A program made the translations under genes and the position numbers. 64,000 nt of DNA from contig NC_030989.1 in the NCBI RefSeq assembly GCF_000149955.1, positions 637,079 to 701,078 of the forward strand, in the 5' to 3' direction. This DNA comes from Fusarium oxysporum f. sp. lycopersici 4287 (lineage: Eukaryota; Ascomycota; Sordariomycetes; Hypocreales; Nectriaceae). The notes under the pieces are model-generated. The model saw only the letters and a program-made list of their open reading frames with translations, was not told where the DNA came from and searched no databases. Positions 14,672 to 25,898 of this stretch are shown piece after piece (within the stretch, counting starts at the first letter, position 1; each line of letters opens with the position of its first letter).

Positions 14672-16109
14672 CCCAACCATAACAGCAACCGCCCAGGCTC
14701 TGGCTCTGGCTCAGCGCACCGCCGCCGCATACAAGACTCTTCCGCTGCCCGCGTCCAAGCACCAGCAGCTTCCATTCAGTCTCTTCTATTCTGTGATCTA
14801 GCTTTCTTGACGTTAGCTCTCTTTTTTCTACAAAGTCTCAAGTCTCGCCCGCTCCAACGCGCGCCAAAAGAGGACGCCTCCATACTTTGAAGCTTCTACC
14901 CTCCCTTGCCCAGTTCGCTCTACCAACTGTACCAAGAGGAGATTGCCCTATTTTTTTTCTCTATCTTTTTTAACCTTCTGGTTCCCGGGCTATCATACAG
15001 CCACCGCCCCAAGCTACCACCTACCTTCCAGTACTCAGTTACCTTTTTTACCACAGGCTACTTATTACTACTTGGACTCCCCCCCTTTTCCATCTCAACT
15101 ATCTTTTCTACCCCTCCCGCTCCACCACCAACTTTCCCATTGACAACCTAACTCACCTCTTTGCCTTTCTCACTTCTTGTCTGTCATAACAATCTACTTT
15201 CTTCAAAGAAACCCTTTGACACTCTACTCGAGAGAGACGATTCTTCCACTCCGTCAGCGTTACTCAGACTGCTCCATCACACGCTCGATAACCAAGCGCT
15301 GCTCAATTGCAAATCGCCGATCAATTTGCGACAGCTGAAATTCCGAACTTTGTCGCGTTCCCTTGACGTTGGGTGACTCAGCCAGTTCGACCTCGATCTT
15401 CGGACTCCCCTTCTTGGACCTGTTACTCAAAGAGCCTGCGGCTTCTCGGAATTGTTATCGTTTTCCAATCGAAATTGCGCCTGATCGAGATCTCCTCTGA
15501 AAAAGACCCATTGAACTTTCGGCAGTTTCGGGTTTTATCACATCGACACAAGGAAACCCACCAAGCGCAGGACGTTGTTGGTGTTGACACGCATCGAAGG
15601 AGGTGTTTGTAGCTTAAGCTACCCCAACCTGACCAACCTGTGGTTCTCGACGGACTCCTTCATTCTATTCAATCACCTGGACCAGTGGTTCTGCGCTGTG
15701 CTGCAGCTCTGTGCCTGTCGAAGACGAACGCCCTGCTTTGCTTGATCCAGCGACCCCAAGGCGGCCCTAAAGGAGCCACCTGCATATCCCGCCCTCTGCC
15801 AGCTCACCACGCTGCTGCGAACTTGGCACATCATCACGCCTCGGATCGGCCTTGCCAGGACCTACCCAGTCACCCGCGTGTTGCTCAGCATCACTACCCT
15901 CGCGTGGTCCACTCAGCAACACCACAGGCTTCTTGCGTCCCTGCATCTGCATTCATTACGTGCGGTCGACACTGCCCTGGCTCTTCTGGCATCCTACCTG
16001 ACACTGGCTGCACCCCAGAGTGACAGCTGCTCCACGAGGGATCGGCTTCCGCAGCCTCTTCCCCGCAATTCGCGTCTCTTATCGTTACCCCCAGGCCAGA
16101 CGTCCCACC
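14552..16109 (+). promoter_or_regulatory. Promoter and long ATG-free leader of the phospholipase C gene
   Basis: I read this segment line by line and found no ATG triplet on the plus strand in 1,558 bases, where about 24 would be expected by chance. The part from about 14,935 to 15,190 is strongly pyrimidine-rich (runs of T, CT and C), which is typical just before or in fungal leaders. The lack of ATG suggests that most of it is transcribed as a 5' leader scanned by ribosomes. Where transcription starts, and whether an intron lies inside the leader, cannot be told. Confidence 0.55.
14641..14666. repeat. GA dinucleotide repeat
   Basis: Thirteen perfect GA units. It sits at the upstream end of the ATG-free segment before the phospholipase C gene, so it may belong to that promoter; GA tracts are common in fungal promoters. 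Its function here is not shown. Confidence 0.85.
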
Positions 16110-16188
16110 ATGGCTCCCCATTCTGACTGAGCTTTTATATACGTCGATGCAACCTTCGAATGCGACCTGTCTCGCCCTCATAGTGTAA
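16110..16188 (+). promoter_or_regulatory. Cluster of three upstream ORFs before phospholipase C
   Basis: uORF1 (16,110-16,130) has six sense codons (MAPHSD) and an ATG in a near-ideal context (CCACCATGG). uORF2 (16,147-16,188) has 13 sense codons. uORF3 (16,160-16,183) has seven and lies inside uORF2 in another frame. All end before the main start at 16,209. With no ATG for 1.5 kb upstream, uORF1 would be the first start met by scanning ribosomes, so translation of the main ORF probably depends on re-initiation or leaky scanning. This is an inference from established scanning rules. Confidence 0.6.
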
Positions 16189-16208
16189 TCACAACTCTCA
16201 GCACGACC

Positions 16209-19200
16209 ATGTCTTTCAGCTTTGATTCAGACTCAAAATCCACATTAACAACTCACAACCTATCCGAAATGTCCTCATTAACACGCTATCAACTAGGTCA
16301 GGTCCAGACAGCCTTTCCTTCACAAACACAACCAGTCCCCATTCCCATGTCAGCTATCAGTGCTTCGTCAGGAGCTTCAAACTCACAAGAAGGCTCACCA
16401 CTCATGTCTCCCGACACTGCTGTTCTGACTACATACTCCTCCGTGCAGCCCTCGCCTGAGCCCATGCGAGGTAGGGAGGAGGAGGTATTCCCTTCAAGCT
16501 TCCAGTTGCCCGAATCTGTGCTGTCCCGGAAGACAAGCACAAACTCTCTTGGATACAATGCCATGTCGGAAGTCGCCAACAACAACAAAGGAGGTCTCAT
16601 TCGCCGATTCTCAAACCGAGCCCAACGATTTGCAGGTAGAAGACGACCATCCTCTGGTGCCCCTGCCAGTCGTGACGGAAGTGTTGGCCCCAGCATTCTC
16701 AGACGTCGAAGTGACAGCAACGCTACAGCCCCTCAGGAGAACAGCGCCTTGACGGATACCGATGAGGAGCCTGAGATCATCCCCGACGACTGCATCTCCA
16801 TGGTTGGACTTGATGGCGCTACCAACACCTCATCCGCCAACAGCACTCACGGATCCATCAGCGCAAGTGCTGGAGCTATGGCTGGCCCGGTGCTTCCGGC
16901 TGAGCTTCGCAATGGATGCCCAGTGAGAAAGGTTTCAAAGAAGAGCCGACCTAAGAGAATCAATCTTGTATACGAGACCGAATCCAACAAGCTTTCTTGG
17001 GATGCCACCCGACCTCAAAAGTCTCTCCATGTCGATGAGATTAGGGAGATTCGAACAGGCTCAGATATCCAACAGTACATCATCGACTATGGCCTTGGCG
17101 AGGAGGCGGCCAAGTACAGCGACAAGTGGTTCACTATTATCTACACAGTTCCCGAGAACTCGAAAACAAGATTTCTGCACATTGTTACAGACAACACTAA
17201 GAGCTTGTCACTTTGGACAGAATTCTTGGACGCCATGTTGAGATACCGTCAAGAACTTATGACATCGTTGATGGCATTCAACGACCGTGCTGTTGCCCAA
17301 TATTGGCAAACAGAGATGGCCAAGGAGTTTGGCGACCAGGTTCGAAGCCCCGAGCAAGAGGAGATGAACATTGCTGGAGTGAAACGTGTGTGCCAAAACC
17401 TTCACATTTACAGTTCACAAGCGACCCTGGAAGTCAACTTTCACTTGTCTGATTCGCGACGACGACAAAAACTAAACTTTAGGGAGTTCAAGGACTTTGT
17501 TCGACGCATGAAGCAAAGGACCGACGTTCAACGAATTATCCGTGGCTTTGCCGCCAACCCTGAGTTCGGTCTTACCTCGACAGAGTTTCTTACCTTTCTC
17601 CGCGACGTCCAGGGCGAGGATGTTGATTCTAACCGCGTTGCCTGGGAGAAGCTGTTCTCCCGGTTTTGCCGTCAGTACCGCAATGACGAGGTCGATCTTC
17701 AAGAAAACGCCGAGATTATGTCCGAAGCCGCCTTTGTTGGTTTCTTGACGTCAGAGCATAACGATGTGATTCAACCCGAGCCTCAAAACATTGTCCTGGA
17801 TCGCCCGATGAACGAGTATTTCATTTCAAGCTCCCACAACACCTACCTCCTCGGTCGTCAGGTTGCTGGTCAGTCTAGCGTCGAGGGCTACATCTCAGCT
17901 CTTGTCCGGGGATGCCGATGTGTTGAGGTCGATTGCTGGGACGGCTACAACGGTCAGCCCGAAGTTAATCATGGCCGCACCATGACCACTTCAATTAGCT
18001 TCAAGGAAGTTATGACCACCATCAACAAATACGCTTTTGTTAAGTCCAAGTACCCTCTTTGGATTTCACTCGAGGTCCACTGCAGCCCGGCTCAACAGGC
18101 GACAATGACGGAGATCATCAAGGAATGCTTCGGTTCACGATTGGTCACGGAGACTTTGGAGGCGTTCCCCGATAAGCTTCCTACCCCCTCTGAGCTTATG
18201 GAGCGTGTCCTCATCAAGGTCAAGAAGCCTCAGATTAAGGAAGAGCCTGTTTCCGTTGGTAATGACTTCCGTGGTCGACGAAGGGGCAACAGCCTCAACT
18301 CGCCTATGATGCGACCCTCGGCTCCTGATGGTACTCCTTTGATGCCCTCTCAGTCCCTTCCCCAGAGCCCTATGTTGACACCCAGCCACTCCTCGCGAAG
18401 ATTGGTCAGCAAGACCCGTGTCAACACTATCACTGAGGGCCGTGTTCAGGATATGATGAGCAGCAGCACTAGCGACAACGAGAGCGCAGGTGAACAGCCA
18501 GCCAAGAAGGCCCCCAACAAGACTGTCAAGGTCCTTGGTGAACTGGGTGTCTACTGCGCTGGTGTCAAGTTCTCTGGCTTTGACACAGTGGACGCGAAGC
18601 AGTACAACCACATCTTCTCCTTCATGGAGTCTAGCTTTGCCAAGCACTCCCGCGCTAAAGATCAGAAGATGGCACTTGATATCCACAACATGCGTTACAT
18701 GATGCGCGTCTACCCCGACCGAACCCGCATCACCTCCAACAACTTCGACCCCCTCATCTACTGGCGACGGGGTGTCCAGATGGCCGCTCTCAACTGGCAG
18801 ACATTCGACCTCGGAATGCAGCTCAACCGTGCCATGTTCGATGGCAAGGATGCTTCTGGCTACGTCTTGAAGCCCGCCGAGCTCCGGGACATTCAAGTTC
18901 TCCCCTACAACTCCGACATTGCCGAGGGCAAGAAGGAGCGCAGTGTAGTCTCATTCAGCATTGATGTCATCTCTGCCCAACAGCTTATGCGACCTGCCAA
19001 CCTCCCCGCCAACAAGTCTATGGACCCCTACGTGGAGATCGAGATCTTCCACGCCAACGACAAGCGCGACAAGAAGGAGGCTGATTCTAACTTGGTCATG
19101 GAGCACGACTCGCCCCTTAAAGTCCAGACTGAGGTGATCCGCGAGAACGGCTTCAACCCCATGTTCGACAAGCAGTTCAAGTTCAAGGTTACCACCAAGC

Positions 19201-19550
19201 ACCCTGACCTGATCTTCGTTCGCTGGTCGGTCAAGCTCTCCAACGATGGCGAGAGCTACAATGAGCGCCCTGCCGTCGCTACTTACACCGCCAAACTCAC
19301 CAACCTCAAGCAGGGTTACCGCACCCTGCCTCTCCTCAACCATGCTGGCGACCAGTACCTTTTCTCTAAGCTCTTCTGCAAGATTAAGGTCGACTCGGTC
19401 CAGAAGATGTTGATTGATGCTCCTCGCCGCACCCAAGACGGAAACAAGCTCAACCGTCTTGGTGGCAAGGTCTTCAGCCGAATCAACACCAGCCCTAAAA
19501 GTACTATTGAAAAGTCTAGCTCCGAGAAGACGAGCTTTGACAGCTATTGA
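16209..19550 (+). CDS. PLC1: Phosphoinositide-specific phospholipase C (delta type)
   Basis: Single uninterrupted frame of 1,113 residues. It hydrolyses phosphatidylinositol 4,5-bisphosphate at membranes to inositol trisphosphate and diacylglycerol, feeding calcium signalling. Residues 1-220 are Ser-rich and probably disordered. A PH domain lies at about 235-350 (W-F motif SDKWFTIIY) and an EF-hand-like region at 380-525. Catalytic box X lies at about 526-680, with the first catalytic His in SSSHNTYL and the second in NHGRTMTT, and acidic residues in EVDCWDG. A Ser-rich linker (700-770) separates it from box Y (about 775-895; RVYPDRTRITSNNFDP, GYVLKPAELR). A C2 domain lies at about 912-1060 (SMDPYVEIEI). 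The order PH-EF-X-Y-C2 is that of PLC-delta. The start at 16,209 (ACCATGTC) is the first in frame. The long leader and uORFs upstream suggest translational control. Confidence 0.96.
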   Translation: MSFSFDSDSKSTLTTHNLSEMSSLTRYQLGQVQTAFPSQTQPVPIPMSAISASSGASNSQEGSPLMSPDTAVLTTYSSVQPSPEPMRGREEEVFPSSFQLPESVLSRKTSTNSLGYNAMSEVANNNKGGLIRRFSNRAQRFAGRRRPSSGAPASRDGSVGPSILRRRSDSNATAPQENSALTDTDEEPEIIPDDCISMVGLDGATNTSSANSTHGSISASAGAMAGPVLPAELRNGCPVRKVSKKSRPKRINLVYETESNKLSWDATRPQKSLHVDEIREIRTGSDIQQYIIDYGLGEEAAKYSDKWFTIIYTVPENSKTRFLHIVTDNTKSLSLWTEFLDAMLRYRQELMTSLMAFNDRAVAQYWQTEMAKEFGDQVRSPEQEEMNIAGVKRVCQNLHIYSSQATLEVNFHLSDSRRRQKLNFREFKDFVRRMKQRTDVQRIIRGFAANPEFGLTSTEFLTFLRDVQGEDVDSNRVAWEKLFSRFCRQYRNDEVDLQENAEIMSEAAFVGFLTSEHNDVIQPEPQNIVLDRPMNEYFISSSHNTYLLGRQVAGQSSVEGYISALVRGCRCVEVDCWDGYNGQPEVNHGRTMTTSISFKEVMTTINKYAFVKSKYPLWISLEVHCSPAQQATMTEIIKECFGSRLVTETLEAFPDKLPTPSELMERVLIKVKKPQIKEEPVSVGNDFRGRRRGNSLNSPMMRPSAPDGTPLMPSQSLPQSPMLTPSHSSRRLVSKTRVNTITEGRVQDMMSSSTSDNESAGEQPAKKAPNKTVKVLGELGVYCAGVKFSGFDTVDAKQYNHIFSFMESSFAKHSRAKDQKMALDIHNMRYMMRVYPDRTRITSNNFDPLIYWRRGVQMAALNWQTFDLGMQLNRAMFDGKDASGYVLKPAELRDIQVLPYNSDIAEGKKERSVVSFSIDVISAQQLMRPANLPANKSMDPYVEIEIFHANDKRDKKEADSNLVMEHDSPLKVQTEVIRENGFNPMFDKQFKFKVTTKHPDLIFVRWSVKLSNDGESYNERPAVATYTAKLTNLKQGYRTLPLLNHAGDQYLFSKLFCKIKVDSVQKMLIDAPRRTQDGNKLNRLGGKVFSRINTSPKSTIEKSSSEKTSFDSY

Positions 19551-21113
19551 TTACCAACTGAGCCACATCTATCTCATCTGTACGAACACTTTTTTCAACC
19601 TTCTTGGATATAATTTTTTTTACCATTCACTTCTCGATCGATCGATACTGAGCCTGACGAAGCTGGATCTGGACGCTGCTTAAGTCTGATATCGACAAGG
19701 ATCTTGGGCAAAGGATATCCGAAGCCATCCTATGATGTTAGTCACACATCTTTATTCCATGATCCCAGGAGGATCCTGGCGCGACACGCGATGGGACTGA
19801 AGGGATCTGTGACTTGATGGATGGAACCTGCGCCATTACTGTTTACTTTGTTTCTTTTCTTTTCGTTTCATTTTATTCAAGGCAGGGTTGAAGCGTTTGA
19901 ATAACCCTTTTAACAGTACCCTCTGGTACACGACGATTTCCTTAAAAATACGGCGCATGAAAAAAAACAGTTAAAGATGGACAAATACCCCCTTTAGCGT
20001 GGACGGTGTTGGTCATTATTGGGATTCTATGTTTATATTATTTTTATTATCGTGGCATTGAACGCTGCTCCGATGGATCAAAGGAACAGGACGGGAATGA
20101 AAAGGAGTCTGCATACACCACGCTTGGCCGTGATTTGGGAGCGTCAGGGAAACTTGCATTGCACTGGGGAATACCGGAATTCACGTATTATAGATCGGCA
20201 CAAGGCAGGGGAGCCAAACACTTGGGAAATATCTCTTTTCTGCTGAAAGCACTTTCACTTTACTTGGCCCACAAAATCTCTCTCATCTTTTGACTCTCTT
20301 GTTGATTCTCCTACAATCTGATGTCATCAATGTCACCTAGCACGGAGGACGAGATGATAGGAAGAAGGTTATTGCACGGGCGTAAGGGAGAATGGAATGG
20401 CTGGTGGAGAAGATGGAGATATCCCTCACTTTTGAGGCCTCTGAGATGGGACAATGGATCGACATAGGGAAATCATGATATACACATACCGGTGGCTCAC
20501 GCTACAACAAACAAAACAAACAAACTACTGGACCACCCCCTCAATCTCGGGATAGGCGATATATTCCTTCACCCTTTCGTGGAAGAAGCCTTCTTGGCCT
20601 TGACCCAAGGGCGAAGAGGGGAATAATAAGGAATGAACTATTTTACAAACACATGAATCTCTGATACAGTCTGTGACTCGTATTCTCGTATTATTACCCC
20701 TGTTCCTTAACAAAATAGTCATAAACTAATCTCCACAAGTTCAACCTCCTAATCCGAGCGTCGAAACCGCCTCGTTCTTATTTTACGGTTCTCACTAAAA
20801 GGCGCTCGTTCCATATTCGTCTCGTCTTCCCCGCAGGGTCCCCCCCTCTCCAATGCTGATCTCCACGATCGTCGCGGGGGGGTGTGCGCCCGTTGAGAAG
20901 AGGACATCGTATGGAATGAGAATGAGGCTATTCTGAGTTTCTGGAAGAGGGGGGTTGGATAGTGGAGTTGAAGATGTCATTCCAGCTCGACGTTGTAACT
21001 TGTAAGCTTTGTCAGCGTTCAAGTCAACCCCGCTTGGATATGGACATACCGTAGTAGCTTCATCTCAAAGCGTAGCATTTGTAACGTTCCTTTATGAATA
21101 TCGTCTGAGAGTC
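19551..21113. other. Intergenic: 3' UTR of phospholipase C and promoter of the HD-domain gene
   Basis: There is no supported gene. A short CGAT tandem (about 19,635-19,650) and T-rich sequence follow the phospholipase stop and are probably 3' UTR. The open frames at 20,006-20,293 lack any recognisable content. Confidence 0.6.
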
Positions 21114-21788
21114 ATGATGAGCGACATAAACCCCCTTGTACTGGAAAAGATACCTCAGGCCGATACTTGTCTCTCAGCTCTTGAACTCGCTAGGGATGCT
21201 TTGCCTATCCCTATCTTGAATCATTCTCTTCGAGTCTATCTTCTAGCTCGGTATATCGCCGAGAAAGAAGACTCTCCCTTCAAGTCTGAAGATCAGAGTC
21301 CACTTCTCTTTGTAGCAGCTATTCATCACGATATTGGAGCGAGCCACCTCTGCAATGGCGAGCAACGCTTTGAGATCTGCTCTGCCGACTGCGCAAAGGC
21401 GCATCTCGCCAAAAGCGGCTATTCTGAAGCTGCGTCACATCAAGTCTGGACTGCCATCGCAGTACATACGTCACCAGGCATAGCAGAGCGAATAGACCCC
21501 TTGTCCCGTCTCATACGCCTCGGCGTGCTGTCTGACTTTGGATCGAAAGATTACAGGACAAGTCTAGGCGTTGACGAATACTACACCGAGATCGAAAAGC
21601 TTCTGCCGAGATTAGATGCAGAGAAATGTCTAGGTGACGCAGTTGTCAGTCAAGCCAAGGAGATACCACATGTGGATAGTCTCACTTGGCCAAATGACGC
21701 CAAGTTCCCTGCTGCGAGCTGGCCTGGGATACTCCTACGGGCACATGCCGAGAACCCAGGGCATGACGGCGTCAATCCAGCTTTTTGA
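21114..21788 (+). CDS. HD-domain protein, cyanamide hydratase-like
   Basis: Intronless frame of 224 residues. It resembles the fungal cyanamide hydratase/Ddi2-type HD family, metal-dependent enzymes that add water to small nitriles such as cyanamide to give urea. The expected metal ligands are visible: a His in LNHSLRVYLLAR near residue 35, the His-Asp pair in HHDIG near residue 74, and a later Asp in LGVLSDFG. Length fits the family (about 220-250). Two adjacent ATGs, 21,114 and 21,117, can both serve as start; the upstream in-frame extension has no ATG. Substrate cannot be told from sequence, since the family also contains members of unknown substrate. It is convergent with the palmitoyltransferase gene downstream, with 471 bases between the two stop codons. 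Confidence 0.8.
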   Translation: MMSDINPLVLEKIPQADTCLSALELARDALPIPILNHSLRVYLLARYIAEKEDSPFKSEDQSPLLFVAAIHHDIGASHLCNGEQRFEICSADCAKAHLAKSGYSEAASHQVWTAIAVHTSPGIAERIDPLSRLIRLGVLSDFGSKDYRTSLGVDEYYTEIEKLLPRLDAEKCLGDAVVSQAKEIPHVDSLTWPNDAKFPAASWPGILLRAHAENPGHDGVNPAF

Positions 21789-22259
21789 AACACGCCAAAG
21801 GTCTCGGTTGACAGGCGATATCATTGTCGTAGGGAGTGAGATTGGCGGTGTAACCCTTTTTTGAAAGTAACATAGTGCTGATCAAGGGGTGTTGGTGTTG
21901 TAGATCTCATAAACGTGGACGATCTCAACTCGGCAGTTTTAGACTAATCACACGAGTCACGCTTGGCAAAAGAGTAGATCTATAGTAGATATACACCCGT
22001 GGATCCATAGGAAGGGTGGAAGTTAAATAATATTGGATATCGGATCATACACCATCAACTAAAACTCCGCCAAAACGTATCGGAGAAAAAGTAATCTGTA
22101 CCAAGAAGAAGAAGAATAAGAAGAATAATAATATGATGATGATCGAACTTGAAAATAAAAGGATAGAACACAAAACTCCTCATCTCATGACAAGAAACGT
22201 TAAACGTCGAGGAACCTCATTCATTTCATTCGCTTTCGAAAACATAACCCTCCAAATGT
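21789..22259. other. Intergenic between convergent genes
   Basis: The 3' ends of the HD-domain gene (+) and the palmitoyltransferase (-) face each other here. It contains an AAG/AAT-type purine-rich microsatellite at about 22,103-22,132. No gene is seen. Confidence 0.6.
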
Positions 22260-23950
22260 CTAATCCACGCCTTCGTCTTGGAACTTTGGTGTCCCTGAGC
22301 GGCTGAGATTGCTTGGTGTTCTACTGAGAGGACTGCTCTGTGAGCTTCCCTTTCGAAGCATGCCGCTCGCTCCACCGCGGCCCCAGTTGCCGTTGGTGAC
22401 GACTTCAAGGGCGCGAGCCTCAGCGTCGTCACGACGTTGAGCTTCTGACGTGAAGCTTGGACTCAACTTACCGTTTTCTGGCTCTGGGTTATTTGTGTCG
22501 ATGAAGCCATCGTCGTCATCACTGTCCAAGTCTGCAAGCTCGTCGTCTACTGTTCGACCTCGAGGGCTGAGTCGGCTCATGGGCACATTTTGTGTTGCAT
22601 CGGCATAAAGGTTAGGATCGCGGCCCAGAACCCGATCAGCCTTACTCATCGTCTTGGGTCCTGCAAGCTTTGGTCCTGGAGTGAAATGCCGTCCTGCACC
22701 TGTAGGTCGTTCGGGAACATCAGGAATATCATCTGGGGATCCCCAACCAGCGTTAACCTCACGAGCTCGTTGTTGCTCTCGCTCAGCTTTAAGTCGGTCC
22801 CGCGCCTCAAGCCATTTGCTGCTAGCTTCCCATGTCCAGCCATCTCCTGTTGTGTTGGAGACAGGGAAGAACCAAAGGGCGGGGGTAGGTCCGAATAGAT
22901 GCAACAAGTTGCGTTTCCAGCCGAGGTCAAAGACATTAGGGAGCTTCTCAGAGTCCTGTTCGTCGAGATACTCCTCATATCGCCTTTGTCGTTGTTCTCG
23001 TTCTCGCTGAGCGTACGAAAGCTGAACAGGGCGAGAACCATCAGGGGGATACGACCGTCGCTCTTCGCCCTCTTCAGGTCGAGTGATACCTGGCAGAGCA
23101 TTTGTGTGAAAGTCGACAAATTGGCGAGCAGCTTCCGGTACATTGTTGGCGGGATTGTGAGCAGAGTTGTAGGTCTTGCGCAAGGGTGACAGGTATCGTG
23201 TCTTTTCGAGACACTCGATCGTAGTTTGTCCACAACGTGCCAGGTGAATATGCCATCCTGTAAAAGCACCCACAACGAGACCAATAATTCCGCTGATGAC
23301 GCTCAACATGATAAAGTTGACGGGCAGGAAAGTATCGATGTACTCCTGATCATCCAGCGCCTCGTACCAAACCCATGATCCGCTGACCGCAAATGACCAG
23401 AAGCAGAAAACAGTCGTATAAATGAGGAACAGGAGGAATGCCTTGTGGTTGCGCAGGCCGATGCACGTTGCTAACCAGGGGCAGTGGTGATCCATCTTCA
23501 GAACACATCGTCGACATGTCGAGCAGTGGTGCGCACGATCAGGCTTACGAGCCTGGCACTTCTTGCAGAATCGAAATTCGCCGTTACTCTTGACTGTAAA
23601 GGATGTGCCCTGCGGCGTATTTTGTGTAGGAAGGAGTCCATAACCCATATCGTTCGTTGTCGAGCCGGGGGGTGTAAAGACAGCGGTAGTGTAGCACCAG
23701 TTGAGCATAATGTAAAGTACAACACCTATTATCGAAGAACCGGTGCCTGTAAAGTTGTTAGATGGAAACATCAGCATCACCGCAGTCCAGACTTACCTAT
23801 CCAACTGCTCTTCCTGCTGGCACTACCGATACAGACCACCACCCAAACCGCCCATGATGTCAAACCGTAAACGAAAGCCAGTGGAAAGTATGTCGCAAAA
23901 GTACAACAGCAACGCTCAATCTTGCGCGCCCATCTCCGAGCTGTCGCCAT
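22260..23950 (-). CDS. PFA3: Palmitoyltransferase with DHHC domain (Pfa3-like)
   Basis: Two exons, 23,950-23,797 and 23,746-22,260, with a 50-base intron (donor GTAAGT); 546 residues. It attaches palmitate to cysteines of target proteins; yeast Pfa3 modifies Vac8 at the vacuole membrane. N-terminal membrane segments lie around residues 15-40 and 55-75. The Cys-rich DHHC domain follows (FCKKCQARKPDRAHHCSTC, then KMDHHCPW with the catalytic Cys), and then two more membrane segments (FLLFLIYTTVFCFW and the stretch around ISGIIGLVVGAFTG). The C-terminal 250 residues are charged and probably disordered, which makes it longer than yeast Pfa3 (336). The start at 23,950 was chosen for its good context (GCAATGGCG); an in-frame ATG at 23,995 would add 15 residues. 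Confidence 0.92.
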
Positions 23951-24669
23951 TGCGCCCGCTTGTATGTTGTCTCTGTAACCTCGAAGCCAGTCCAAACTCT
24001 ATCTCCCTGATCGCTCGTGCAATATATATTCAGATATCTATTCGAATCGTCTCGTCATAGCGTTGTTCCAGCGTAGCGAACACAGGGGTATCGTTTAGTC
24101 GATCTTGAAGAAGCCGTTATTCGATAGCGGAATCCGGGGAAAGGCCAGAGGAGAAGATAGCAGCAGGCTTTGCTGCAAACGCTCAATATCGCAGGTGTCT
24201 TTGACGCAAAATACACAAAATTATTAGATGATGAAAGCAAAGTTGAACTGGTGAAATATCCTGAAATTAATTACGGGAGTGTTGTCTACTCTCACTGTAT
24301 CGTATTGGATTAGAGTGAAGCTTAGGTCATCAGGGGCCAATGGGTTCCACATTTAGCTCCGCTCCGGTTCTAAATTTACAACTCCGCCTCTTGAACGCGT
24401 AAACCCAACGTGCATCCGCTGCGGCTGCTGTAAGTTGAATCAATGCAATGCTACATAATCTTATAGAGGAAGAAATGCTCGTATATGACTGTATTTGCTC
24501 ACGATAGATCAGTTGAATTAACGACTTCACGGCAATGAATGAATTACTTGGGCATCGTCAATCATTCAGCTACTATATAAGCTCAGGTACATTGCCCAGC
24601 AGTCTCCCAAGTTCACTTCTCAAACTTGCCAATCTCAAATTCATTCTCCGCAACAATCATTCCGCAAAT
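23951..24669. other. Intergenic: palmitoyltransferase promoter and zinc-finger gene 3' UTR
   Basis: Both neighbours are read on the minus strand, so this holds the upstream region of the palmitoyltransferase and the downstream region of the zinc finger gene. No coding frame of note is seen. Confidence 0.6.
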
Positions 24670-25898
24670 CTACCAATGGATCTGCATTCCCGTGTAAGGG
24701 TCTCCTCCATTGACCTTGGGGTTCTCCTTCTGCTCAACGAGGTCTGAGCCAGGGCTAGGGCCTTTGCCAAACGTCTTTGACGTCTCATAGCGAACGGTGC
24801 CATCTGCGTGTCTATCCTTGACGTTAACCATGCTAGCGAGAAGCTGGTCCATGTAGGAATTGTACTGCTCCGTGTCTCGGATCTTGCACTTGTTGCTGTT
24901 GGACTCAACATGCTGGGTGATCGAAGCAAGAGACCCAAACGTGTTGAGACAGTAGGGGCAGCGGTACTTGCTCGCAGAGTGAACCTCGGAGGTGAGGTGT
25001 GCGATGAAACCCTTCGCTGTCTTGAAGGCCTTGCCGCATCTCCCCATGCGACAATTAAATTTCTGAGTGTACTCGGAGTAAAACCGGCCCACGTTGAAGT
25101 TGGGATGCTTGGGGTCGAGATCGCTCATGAGGTCGAAGGTAGCTCTGGCGCTCGGAGCAGTGACTTGCTTGAGCTGCTCTTGAGTAGGGCGCTGAGCTGC
25201 AGGAGCATCTGGGAACAGGTTCTTGCCTTTGTTCCAGCTGTTTTCTTTCTTTTCCTTGGTGGGCTGGAGTGTGGTAGAACTAGATTCGCCAAGGCTGGGG
25301 AACTGACTCTGCTCGATAGTAAAGGGAGCAGGAATGCTTCCAGTTGATTCCCAGGTAGCATCAGGAAGACCCTTGTTCGCATTTTCGGGCATGTAGCCTC
25401 CATAGTTGTTCTTGAGAGGCTCTTTAGTCAAAGCTGTAAGGGCTTGGGAGAATTCCATCTTCTCCTCACGCATGGTCTCAATCGTGTTGGTATTGAGAAT
25501 GAGACACTCTTTCTCGACGTGAGATACGAGTCCGCCAACTCGAACGAAAGGGCCTTTTCCACATCCTGTGCAATAAAGGCTTTGTTCCTGAGGGTGATCC
25601 TGCGGAGGAGTTAGCAGGGCAATACAGGAGAAGAAGAGATGAAACTAACCTGCTGGATGTGGGTGATTTTGGCGGATTCGGTGTGAAAGTCACGACTGCA
25701 GAACTGGCAGTGTATATGCTTAGCCTTGCCTTGAGCGCTCATCTTTTCTTTGTGATCGTGAAGCTGCTGCCACGTGCTGAAGATTCTCTTGCACGGATCA
25801 CACCAGAACCTGTCGCTGGTGAGGGTGCCAGACCCCGTTTTATATTCGGAGACCACGATGGCTGTCGCGCCATTGGATTGGCGTTTGACGGCTGCCAT
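24670..25898 (-). CDS. C2H2-type zinc finger protein
   Basis: Two exons, 25,898-25,650 and 25,599-24,670, with a 50-base intron (GTTAGT...CAG) between complete codons; 392 residues. Several Cys-Cys/His-His units are visible: FWCDPCKRIF near 31-40, HCQFCSRDFH near 63-72, LYCTGCGKG near 91-99, FNCRMGRCGKAF and YRCPYCLNTFGS in the second half. Between them is a Ser/Thr/Gln-rich stretch that may be flexible. The arrangement resembles fungal multi-finger proteins that bind nucleic acid, but I do not recognise the ortholog and cannot say whether the target is DNA or RNA. The start at 25,898 (AAGATGGCA) lies shortly after a TATA-like element, which supports it over in-frame ATGs further upstream. 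Confidence 0.88.

Noticed and set aside
21009..21113. N-terminal extension of the HD-domain protein
   Set aside because: The extension would begin at TTG; the first ATG in frame is at 21,114 and gives the usual family length.
22260..23780. Palmitoyltransferase as a single-exon gene beginning near 23,780
   Set aside because: The first 10 residues of that reading are intronic. Joining to 23,950-23,797 adds the expected first membrane segment in frame.
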